Shown piece by piece: positions 1 through 10,274 of a stretch of DNA of 64,000 nucleotides. Source of the stretch: Bryopsis sp. KO-2023 (taxonomy: Eukaryota; Chlorophyta; Ulvophyceae; Bryopsidales; Bryopsidaceae); NCBI GenBank assembly GCA_030272585.1, contig BSYQ01000006.1, forward strand, positions 955,001 to 1,019,000, written 5' to 3'. The first letter of the stretch is position 1. Every line of letters starts with the position of its first letter. Below the pieces are notes generated by a model, which saw nothing but the letters and a program-made list of their open reading frames with translations, did not search any database and was not told the DNA's origin. The translations under genes and the position numbers were made by a program.

Positions 1-1095
1 TCAGTGATTGCGGGTCATCTTTTTCGTCGCGATAAGCTCGTTCCCCCCCCTTCTCTCCGACAAAGTTTGCTTTTCGCCGCCCATGATCTTCGATGTCATT
101 TTGGAGTACGCCGGACGCTGGCTCATTTGAGGCAACATTTTACGTGGAGGAGTATGGACAGGGAGGTGCAGTTGTATTGCTCTTCCTGTGACGTTTGTCA
201 ACGTTGTCGCCCCGCCCCCTTGGCCCCTGCCCGTTATATCTTCGACTATGTTCCTTGTGCCGGGTGGAAACTGGCATGCGATCTAGCTGTTTTGCCTGGA
301 GACGCCTTTGGTGCCCGTTATATTTTGGTCGTGATCGACCTTTTCAGTAAGTGGCTCTATGTCATGCCATTACGTTCCCGAGCTTCGTTGGAGGTAGCTC
401 GTGCGTTTACCCCGGTCCTGCAGGTGTTTCCCAGGGTCCGGGAAGTATTATCGGATAATGGATCCGAATTTATGTCCCATTTTTCGGACCTTTTGGCGTC
501 TCGGAACATTGTTCACAGGCATTCCAGGGTATATCATCCTCAGTCGAATGGATCAGCGGAGAGGGCGGTGCAGACAGTGAAAAATGCGTTGAGAAGGCTT
601 ACAACGCAATATGTTACGGTGCCTTGGAGTTTATTGCTTCCTCGAATTCCCCCGATTTATAATTCGGGACCCCACTCGGATCTGGGCGTTTCTCCGTTAC
701 AAATCATCGCTGCTGGCGGTGGGTTGGATAATTTGGTACGTCGTCGGCGTTTGGAAGCTCATTGTCGAAGATCGGATCGTATGCAACGGCGCACTCGAGA
801 ATTGGGTTCAGTGTCGGCAATCTCGGTCGGAAGTTGGGTATTAGTTCTGCGGTATTACCCGCGTATCACTTGGCCGGAAGTTTCGGGGCCCTTTCAAGTC
901 GTTCGGATTCCAAACGATGGGTGTGGTGTTTGGATTAATAAGAGTGATCGTGTTGAATATGTTGCGATGGATTCGTTGGCGTTATATCATGTTCGGGCTT
1001 GATTTGATGGTTGTTCTTTTTTCCAGTTGGTTTGGAACTTTGGTGACGTCGGTGTCGATTATTGTACTTTTCGACACTTTTTGTAAGGTTTTAAT
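1..1095 (+). mobile_element. Ty3/gypsy-type retroelement, 3' end (integrase)
   Basis: A reading frame at 4-1002 encodes the C-terminal part of a retroelement integrase. It carries an HHCC zinc-finger arrangement (paired His near residues 27-45, CSSC and CQRC near 59-67), a DDE-type catalytic core (LACDLAV, SDNGSEF, and the AERAVQTVKNAL helix) and a chromodomain-like or SH3-like tail. This is the Ty3/gypsy order at the end of pol. The element continues beyond the left edge of the window. On its right it passes within about 100 bases into the coding sequence of a Pmp-family C-terminal exon, so it sits in, or is joined to, that host gene. I see no clear long terminal repeat between the two. The element is treated as a fossil and only partly visible, so overall integrity cannot be judged. 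Confidence 0.85.
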
Positions 1096-1798
1096 TTTGA
1101 CCTTTACACTCCTTGTTTTCTTGGTTGGGCTGCCTGGCTTCTTGTTCATATCGATAGGGTTCCCAGCTTGGTTGCTCTACAAACTCACGCGATCCGACAC
1201 CCTCGATCAGGAACAGGTGATCGTTCGATACGGATTCTTGTATAAACTGTACAAGAGCAACACCGCTGCTTGGGAGGTGGTTATTTTGGTCCGGAAAGCT
1301 TTGTTTTCCGCGATCGTTGTGTTTGGGCGACCGTTGGGAGGTGGAACCCAGAGTTGTCTTGCATTGTTCATCATGATGGCTTCCATACTTCTCCAAATGC
1401 ATTTCCAACCATTCCTGGAATCAAAGCTGAATATTTTGGAATTGGGATCGTTGGTGATCTCTACATTTGCCTTCATCGTTGGAAATCTGGCAAGCCAGCC
1501 TGAAATAGATGATGGGGGGATAGCGGCCATATCCATCATCTTTATGTGCATGGCTGGGATCTACACTGCATACACTGTGAAGCAAATTTTTGATGTGCTT
1601 TTTTCTGGGTTGGAAGAATGGGTGGAAAAAGAGAATCCAGGAAGTGAATTGCCGACCACCAAATATGGACTTTTAGCCGAGGCAGCTAATAGCTTGTCCA
1701 AAAAGTCCAAGGCGGTTTTGATTCGGAAGAAGGAGGCTTATATGGAGAAAATCTCTTCTCGTTTTCTCAAAAGCTCTCCTGTTGAATCGAAGTGTTGA
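1096..1798 (+). pseudogene. P0: orphan C-terminal fragment of a Pmp/multi-pass membrane protein
   Basis: From about 1100 to the stop at 1798 the translation matches the last exon of P2, P3 and P4: the loop GFPAWLLYKLTRSD, the signature YGFLYKLYKSNTAAWEVVIL, the helix pair RKALFSAIVVFG and ILLQMHFQPFLESKLNILE, then ELGSLVISTFAFIVGNLASQ and a charged cytoplasmic tail ending PVESKC. About four membrane helices remain. Everything upstream (signal peptide, beta-helix, Cys-rich stalk, first helices) is absent, replaced by the integrase end of a gypsy-type element. The frame of the remaining exon is open to its stop and the residues are well conserved, which suggests loss of the 5' part was fairly recent. 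I read it as the remnant of a once complete family member; expression from a new start cannot be excluded. Confidence 0.8.
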
Positions 1799-3942
1799 AA
1801 GCAGAAAGACCTTTTGGGTCTAGCATTGATGGCAATTTTCCTTTTTGCACCGTAGACGTATATGTATTTTTTTCCTTTTTTTTTTTTTGGGGGGGGGGGA
1901 AGTTGTGGGTCGGTGGCGACATTTTAGCATTTTTGATACTTTTTTTTGATACCATTTTTGATACTTTTTTTTGATACCATTTTTGATACTTTTTTCTTTT
2001 AATCTTTCAGTTGTGGGTGATGTCAATTTTCCTGGTATGACTCAGCAGACTCCGACAATTGAGCTCTTCTGTTTTTTTCTTGTTGGGATAAACACATAAT
2101 AACCCAAACATTCTTGAAAATGGATCCAGATTATTTTCTTGACGAGGTGATTGCTGGTGCAAAAGGTTAGGGCTGGTGAAGTGTTGATGAGTCTCCAAAA
2201 TTTTGCTTAACTACCTTAAGTGTTGGTATGTTGGTGGTTGGCTTTTTTCCTGACAAGGTTTTCAGCTCGAATGGACGATACCACTCTGGTACAGTAGACA
2301 CCGCTTTGTTCACCACCGGATAACGAACAAAATTGCATTCTAAGCCGAAATCGCCAGGAACGGAATTTTCGGGGGGGGGGGACCCCATCGTTTAATTGGC
2401 CCGACCATCGGCTAATCGACCAAGCCACTCGCGAATTTTGTTCGCGAATGGTGGAACGAAGAACGCGCAGGGCAAAGGGAATGCGAGCCGGTCGAACAAA
2501 ATGAACGGACTGCAAACAGAATACAAAATGGTCAAAGTTTTGTCTGTTTCTGGACGTCATATTCGTTGCGATGATAGTCGACCTGGAGCGCCGAGGCTGT
2601 GACAAGATGGAGGAGTACGAGAACAGCAAGGACGGGCCCGGATGTGCCGGATAATGCGGTGTCTACCGTATTCCCAACTGAAATAGGTGGTCAGCGGCGG
2701 CTGCCTCTCAAATGTAATTAATGATTGATTGATTGATTGATCCCAACTGAAACACAACCTTGGAGAGAAGCTCCACACAGGGATAGAGGAGGGGCTGGCA
2801 CCTCCACCTCCGATCCAAGGTGGAGGTTGAGTGACAATCAATGGAGCTGGTACATTGACTACTCCCCATCTGTTTCGACCTGGTTCAATAATTTGTAGAA
2901 AATAAGTATGAAAAGTCAAGAAATAATTTCTCACTGATGTGTTTATTCAAACTTACGCCTTTCTGATTGTTGGAAAGTTGCAGTGGCACAGAGGTACATT
3001 CATTGCCTCTTTTCTTTGATTTTTTCCAAGCATCGATTTATCTCCTTGTAACGACATAAATCGATGATTGAAAAAAAAGGAAAAAAAAGATGCATCTATT
3101 CTGTTCTGCATGATTTCATGTAAAAAAAGGGAAATAAAGAGACTCTCGATCATCTTGTTATAATTCTACATAGAATCTGACAAAAAAATATTATGAAAAG
3201 TATGTGCACTTTTCTTTGGGGACTGGCGAGTTATAGCTTTTAACTAAGAATGTACCACCAGTTTCAAAGAGGAAAACCACAATACCAGTTATTTATGATT
3301 TGAATCCACTATTTTTTTATTTTTTTTCTGCCAGCAGATTAATCGTCTTTTGGATTATATTTTGGAACAATCGATCTTCGTGCGGTATCCTGAACATGTA
3401 CCACTTCCTAATTTGTTTTGTTCCTTCGAAAGCCTTGATCCATATGGAGTTTCCAATTAGAAACGTAAATCTTACGTAAGAAAAGAAGAAAACGAGGTGG
3501 TGGGAGGGAGAACGAGGTGGGTTTTTTTCCCTTTCAATTAAGACAACCTGGTTGATCTGTACCCATCGAATAGGCCATAGGGGATGGCAGAGGGGTTGGG
3601 GGGGGTGGATCCTCTCTCAGTCTTGCAACTCACTGTTCCAGGTACTACCTAGTCTAGCAGACCTATCCAATTCTGAGCATTGCCCAACCAAAAAAACAAA
3701 CATCGAATTACATTGTGACAGAGCACTCTATTACCCAACCAACCTTCACTGTCAAGCAACCTGTGATAACGACATCTGGGACCTCGTACAAAGATACAAG
3801 ACACCACAGTGCAGAGTACAAGAACAGTCTTGTTCGTCTGCGGGCGTCTTGTCAAAGAACGACTCCACACCAAGCAGAAAGCAAGTAAATGTTCTCTCTG
3901 AGATTGAAAGTTACTGAAGCCCCTCAAGCGGCGACTATAACA
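1799..3942. other. intergenic region, no supported gene
   Basis: Between P0 and P1 I see no frame with recognisable domain content. The stretch holds homopolymer runs (T, G), the TTTTTGATAC tandem repeat, a short ATTG microsatellite near 2721-2740, and scattered open frames on both strands without family resemblance. One ATG at 2120 opens a 15-codon frame ending in a possible splice donor, but nothing downstream supports a gene. The promoter and 5' UTR of P1 should lie in the last few hundred bases. Confidence 0.5.
1930..1996 (+). repeat. 25-bp tandem repeat, about 2.6 copies
   Basis: A unit of TTTTTGATAC followed by a T run and GATACCA is repeated in tandem just downstream of the P0 stop. 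Copies are nearly exact. It is non-coding. Confidence 0.8.
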
Positions 3943-6900
3943 ATGTGGAGGAAATTCGTGTTGGCCGCGCTGTTGGCCGCCGCACAGATCGCAACTGGTG
4001 GAGCCCAGAACGATCCTGGTGAATGAGGATAGCGAAAGGGTTGGCTTGATCTTCATGAACGGAAAGGACAGCAGCGTTGAACTCGCTGAACATTCATTGC
4101 GACGTGAGGGCGGCGCTGTTTCGATGCAGGAAATGCGGCTGCACGATGCAAAAACGTCCGAAAGCGATTGGAATCTACGAAATTGATACGACTGGATGCT
4201 GATGCCCTCGCTGCAATCGAAGGGGGGCTTCAGCGCGTTCTGGATTGCCTACCTCGGCGTGCAGTTGTCCAAATCGATATCTCAGAGCTGGAGGTGAAGC
4301 ATACTCTCCAAATCAAGCAATCGGTTTCCATCCAAGGATCATCCACCTTCATTTCCTGTCTGGCTGAAAAAAACCGGCCAAGCATTAATATCAGGTAGGC
4401 TGGACAGTTGGAATGGCTTTCAATCTGCCAGTGTGGATCACTGCAGCTCACTCATCTGCAGTCTAGAAATCACACATTTATGTTCAACATCAATAAATCG
4501 AGGGGTAGGGGTGGAGAATTTAATTTGTTTTGGGGCGTACCTGTGGAGTGAATTATAAGCCGTGTGTTCTTTTGTGGCTTTCCTTCCAGGTCCAATGATG
4601 TGCTGCTTTCTGGGTTCTCCTTTGTTAGGTGCAATCTCAACAGCACATCAGGGCTAATCCAAGTGAAAGGAGCTGAAAATGTGACTTTGACAGACATGGT
4701 ATTCCAAAGCAATGTGAATATCAAGGGACCTTCATGCATTTCGGCGATAAATTCTACCATTGAGATAGAAAATACCACTGCAAAAAACAATACGGGTCTG
4801 TATGGAGGTGTCCTGTCCATTGTGGAGGGATCTGCAATTGCTGTTGTGGAATCGTTTTTGGAAGGCAACCATGCTACTCAGCAAGGCGGAGCCATTCATG
4901 TACACAATTCCAGTCTTGATTTATCAAATTCTCTCTTCTTAGAAAACCTTGCATTCGACGATGGAGGAGCAATCTTTGCTGAGGTAATAATAATTATTAT
5001 TATTCTTGGTAATCATGTTTCTTTGCTGAGGTATACCATTGTACGTACAATGGGGGCGGGGATGGACATGTCCTGTATCAATCTAGATTGATTTGATTAG
5101 TACATCTAAAAATCATGCATTTTTAAACAAGCATTGGATTTTTTACGTCTCAAGGGGAGTACACTGAGATATCCAAGTGTGGATATCCAGTCATCGAGCG
5201 CAAAAAAAAAATCCCCTAGAAATCTGTAACCAACCGAGTTGTTTTCTCCCCCCCAAAAAAAAATTGGGCCCCCCCAAAAAGTATTTTGCCCCCCCTTTCC
5301 TGAAATCCTGGTTGCGCCTATGTGGACATCTAATGCTAGGGTGAGGAGGGGTCTCAAGTGAATATGAGGGATGTGGAGTTTTTTGGAAACCGGGTCTATG
5401 GCGAGTATAAGAATGATTCCAACTGGAGAGCAGGAGGGGGGATAGCTCTCCTTGGACCGAAATTGAATGCTGAAATTTCTGGCTCGACTTTTGTGAATAA
5501 TTCCGCAACAAACTTGGGAGGTGCTATCCATGCAAAAGAGGGAGCCAAAGTTTTCATTCAGGATGGCATTTTCATTCAAAATATTGCTTTTCAGGGTGGA
5601 GCTATTTATATGGAGGTGAGAATTTCTCCCGGTTTTGGCAGAAGTTGATATTTGATGCTACCATTTTTGCCTTTTGTTCATGTCAGAAGGGTTGTGAAGT
5701 TTTTTCCATAGTTGTTTGCAATAGTCTTTTTTTTTTCTTTTTTTTTTTCTATAGGGCTCCCTCCCCAATGTGACCAGTGTGGAACTGGATATGTGCAACT
5801 TTGAAAAAAATCGTGCCAAAGGCAATGTCACCGGTTTGATTCCAGCGGGAGGTGCAATCATAATTTCTGAAAATGGAACTGAAGCCATGGTTGCAAACAG
5901 CACTTTTCTTCAAAATGAAGCAGGAGTGTTGGGAGGAGCTGTAGCAGCCGTTCAAACGAGAAAGATTAACATTTTGAAGTCTAGTTTTAGAGATAATCAT
6001 GTGGGTCACTTGGGAGTGGTACAGGTGAGGAAAACTTGAGTATTGCTGTTTAAAATAAAAGTTTCCTGGAGGGGGGGGGTTAAGCAACTACATCTTGATT
6101 GACACTTCTGACAAAATATTGTGCGATTATTTAAGAAGAATTACCACTTTTGATTATTATGTAGTTGTATCCTGTGTTACATCCCCTTGCATCTTGTTTT
6201 GGCTTGTTAATGCTGGGGAAGGTTACGGAGCTGTTTCAATTCGCAGGGTAATTTTTCTGAGAAAGCCAAAACTTCAAAAGGCCTCGCGAAGGGAGGGGGA
6301 GTGGTATTGATGAGGGTGCTCAATATTGCTATTTTGGAATCCAACTTTACCAAAAATTATGCAGAAGTTGGTGGGGCGCTTGTTGTGGAGGTAATTGTAG
6401 TCAGTCTTGGTCAGGTACTTTCTTTATCAAAAGTAAGTATTATTTAGCTTCGGATATGTTTGCAAACATGAATTCAAGACATAAGGAATTGATACTGTCT
6501 AAATTTAGAAGATCTTTTTGAACACTTTTTCGTAGCATTGTCTTCTTTCCTGACTTGGAAAAATATAATTTTCTCTTTTAGATTCTGAGAATGTGGCTGG
6601 TCAGCGTCAAGAATTAAACTACTGGTGTATCAGTCGTTAAACTTCTCTTGAAAGAGCAAAAAGAGGTCTTTGTGGGACGAAGGACAAAACCAGATGGCTT
6701 TGCTTTAAGTACTACGCAAGGATTCACCTAAAGAAAACTAACACTGTACTTTATCTGCTGGCTGCAAGAATCCCGATCTGGAGAGCTCGATTTTAAACAT
6801 TCGTGGTTCAAAATTTGAAGAAAATTATGCCTTTGGAAACCCAACTCGCTCGGATGGAGGTGCAGTGGCTCTGTTTGGGGAAAAGTTGAACTGTACCATA

Positions 6901-9378
6901 AACAACACGATTTTCCAAAAGAACGAGGCTGTTGTTATGGGAGGTGGCCTGTTCGGAGTGAATCTTGGCCATTTGAATCTCTTGAATTCTTCTTTTTTGG
7001 AAAATGCTTGTGGAGTGCACTTGTCCCGGCGCCAAATACAGCAGCCCTTTGAGGTAACCCAGTCCACCAGCATTTTTCTTTCCGCTCGGTTGCCTTAGTC
7101 ATACGCACAGCCTTTCTGAGAAATACCCGATTCGATCTATCTATTCCACAGTTCTCAGAGGTGAAAAGCTTTCATTAATTCAAACTATGATCAGCCATCA
7201 AGGCCCCCCAAATTTTCCTTGGTTTCCACCAAACATAGTTGCTTCGTTTGGTATCCAGAAAGCAGGAAATTCAGTCCCCAAAATATCCATACTGATTGTG
7301 ATATTTTTTGCTGTGAGGAAGCAAACTACAGAGGTCTGATCAGACAACTTCACAGTTGAATCTTGTTTTTTCAAATTGCAGATTTCTGCAGTGGCAACCA
7401 ATGATACCAATAATCTGGCAAGGGGAGGGGGAGTGTATGTTTTTTCAGGACCCCTGAAGTTCTGATTTCAAAAACCAAATTTGTGAAAAACCATGCGACG
7501 AGAGGTGGAGGACTACTGCTGGATGTGGGTAGTAACCGAGCTCTGATAATAGTTGTGTGCATGAAATACATCTGGCACATTGATTTTAAGAAAACAAGAA
7601 GCATTTCTTTGCTTTCAAAAGGCTGAAATTTGTTCAGGGGGAATTAGATGGAAATCTGACAACAAAACTGCTACTGACAGCTTTTTTTTATGTTTCTTTG
7701 GTTGGAAGGGCGGGAAATTGGAGAAACCAACCCTGAACATCACTGGATCAACCTTCGAAGAAAATAGTGCTGTTGGACATAATTCTCATTCAGATGGAGG
7801 AGCTTTGGCTTTGTTTGGTGCAAATTTGACGTGTTCCGTGAGAAAAACAGTTTTTCGAGAGAATGAGGCTGGGGTATTTGGAGGTGCCATTTTCGGTGCT
7901 GGCTTCGCTTCCTTGGAGCTTTCCTATTCTTTGTTTTTGGAAAATGTTTGTGGGGTGAAGATGTCGAATCAAATTCAAACACTCCTGGTGAGAACCGAAC
8001 CACAATAAAGTCGTTCGTTCTATCTTACATTAGATTGGGAAATCTGTTGCTGAATTTGGCATGAAACCCTTCAGAAAATACGAAAGAGACAATTCTAGCA
8101 CTTCTGTGAGCACACATTGTCTGTGAAATCGATTGATTGTAGGGGTCTTCTATGGAAATTGGAGACAGCCCAGGTCGTACAGAAGGAGGGGGAGTGTACG
8201 TGTGGAGTGTGTCAGACATCTCGATCGTTGAATCCAACTTCACCAGAAACCTGGCACAGGAGGGGGGTGGTCTATCCATGGCTGTGAGTTGCTTTCCAAA
8301 CTGTTGCAATGAACGGAACAAAGATACAAGGATTAAAATTGCAATGAAAAAAAAAAAAGAGCAAAAGAGCAAGCAGTTGACGCCAATCTCCTTTTTCGAT
8401 CATTGTTTTGCTCCTGAATTTTTTTTTGATTTCACATCAGGTATTACAATTTGCCGGAGCTCGTTTGAGAATCAGGGCTTCGGCATTTGTTGAAAATCGA
8501 GCTGAAGGTGCTTTTAATAATTCAGTTGGAGGTGGGGTGGCTTTGTCTGGAAATGATTCATTTTGCCACATCGAAAACACGGTGTTCCAAAGCAATTCCT
8601 GTGGAGGATTCGGTGGGGCTGTGTGCTTGGAGGTAAAAAAAAACAAAAAAAGACGTCAATACTTGCTGCTCCACTGCAATATATCGAGGAAATCATTCGG
8701 GATGGAGTCATAGATCTAGGACTCCAATCTAGATTGGTTTAGGCCCACAGTCAGAAATCCATCCACTCGACTGATCAAAATATCTGAGTACAGGTATTTA
8801 GATATATTTATATTGATTTTTTTTATATTTATATTTGTTTACTTAGACATATTTTTATTGATTTTCGTAGGGAATTCCGTACAAAATTTACGATGTTCGA
8901 ACGTCACATTTGCATGTATGCATGCATGCAGTATTTCTTTCAAATTCAGATTCACTGAACATGGATGGTATACCAGTGCCATCAGAAGGCAGTACAAGAG
9001 CATTTGAACTCAAGAGAATCAGCATCCCTTGTCTGACATGGAGGACATGTCTTTCTCTTCTTTTCAAACTTCGCAATCACACCTCCCGAGTCAGTCATGC
9101 AGTATGTTTTTTCTTTTTCCCTGATTAGAGGCTTGATGTTCCAGGATGTCACCGTGAATGCCACAGATGCACACTTCAGCAATAATATTGCCCATGGAAG
9201 GGCACTGCCATTGGATTTGATGGGGAAAAAGCTGGCCCAGGAAGTCGGGGGTGGTGGGGCGATAATGATGAACAGCTCGCATCCCTCCATTATGAATTCC
9301 ACATTCACAAACAACACAGCCTTTTTTGGTGGTGCAATCGACCTCAGCCCTAATGTCTTTGACACTGTTTTGCTCTTT
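3943..9378 (+). pseudogene. P1: 5' two thirds of a Pmp-repeat surface-protein gene, truncated
   Basis: Exons by homology with P3/P4 and splice sites: 3943-4018 (signal peptide MWRKFVLAALLAAAQIATGG), 4130-4394 (N-terminal module), 4590-4983, 5340-5615, 5755-6024, 6247-6390, 6769-7053, about 7381-7519, 7709-7987, 8143-8283, 8441-8632, and about 9145-9370. Exons 1 to 3 have exactly the lengths of the intact paralogues (76, 265, 394 nt), and most others keep phase 0 with GGA[IV]..E ends. Repeat motifs include GGAIHVHNS, FLENLAF and GGAIYME. The exon near 7381-7519 needs a one-base shift near 7440-7450 to continue the family sequence, and 8870-9130 no longer reads as repeat. The gene stops at 9378, where the inverted-duplication arm begins; the long repeat exon, Cys-rich stalk and membrane domain are missing. 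It is a truncated, decaying copy, though the 5' part could still be transcribed. Confidence 0.8.
5211..5330. repeat. homopolymer-rich insert in P1 intron 3, possibly a short transposon copy
   Basis: The intron between the exons ending at 4983 and starting at 5340 holds alternating C and A runs followed by TTTCCTGAAATCCTGGTTGC. The corresponding introns of P2 and P3 are short and lack it. It resembles a low-complexity tail plus body of a dispersed element, but I see no terminal repeats or target duplication, so this is tentative. Confidence 0.3.
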
Positions 9379-10274
9379 TACTGCAACTGGGCCTTTTTTT
9401 CTTCTTCAGAAGGGGCTCCCATGCATGGAAACGCTTTCGGAAAGCTGTTCATGCTTTCCAACTTATAGTTTCATTCTTTCCAAGGTACTCTGCCAACTCG
9501 CAACTATCTGAAGATTTTCGTGCTGCGGCGTTTTTTCACCCCTTTTTATAGTTTTGTTTGTTTGTATATCCCAGATCACTCATAGTACGCTTTGTGTGAT
9601 GGGTTCGCATCCCACGATCTCACCCAAAAGATTCCACATTGCCAAGCAAAAAAAATTCTCCCCCCAAAAGAAGGAAACCCGAAGCCCAAGGGCACACGAT
9701 GCGAAAAAAAAAAGTTGAGACAAAGTTCTCGGATTGAATACGTTCATAAATACGAAAGGAACTTATTATTTTTTAATTAATTCTTTTACAACAGAGAAAA
9801 GAGTCAAACTTAGTCACCCACAGCGCCGTCAAATACTTTCGGTCCATCCATAACTGTTCTAACCAACTGTACAGCGTCATAACCATGCACTGATACCCAT
9901 CCAACTAATCCAAACCACAACAATACCAATCACGTGTTCAAGAACTGTTCCCAACTCACATAAAACTGACTAACCCAAGGTCAGCCGCCTTGTATCCAAC
10001 ACACAAATATGACTCATTCATGATGAACAGAATAAGTGCCTTCTACAATTCTTTTTTTCTAAAAAAGAGAAACAAAAAACAAGAGATCAACTGCCAAAAT
10101 GCTTTCTGGACTATCAAGGAAAAAATGGCAAAACTTACAGCTTCAAAGTCAAAGTCGCAACACACACGTGCATCCACAATCCAAAAAAAAACACCTCAAA
10201 GACCAATCGTCAAAACCCTTTTGGAGTGTTGAGAAAGAAAAACAAAAAACAAAAACAAAATGGTAAAACACATC
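9379..10274. other. 3' flank of P2, no gene seen
   Basis: AT-rich and homopolymer-rich DNA between the outer end of the arm and the P2 stop codon. The same sequence occurs in reverse orientation after P3 (43129-44040). I see no conserved reading frame; the shared part presumably holds the 3' UTR and polyadenylation signals. Confidence 0.55.

Noticed and set aside
1003-1095. Long terminal repeats of the edge retroelements
   Set aside because: No matching sequence could be found between the left element's 3' side and the right element's 5' side.
2120-2166. ATG with MDPDYFLDEVIAGAK and a possible splice donor
   Set aside because: No downstream exon could be found, so a gene is not supported.
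2216-2934. Minus-strand frames of 125-137 codons
   Set aside because: Low-complexity, no domain or motif, no splice or paralogue support.
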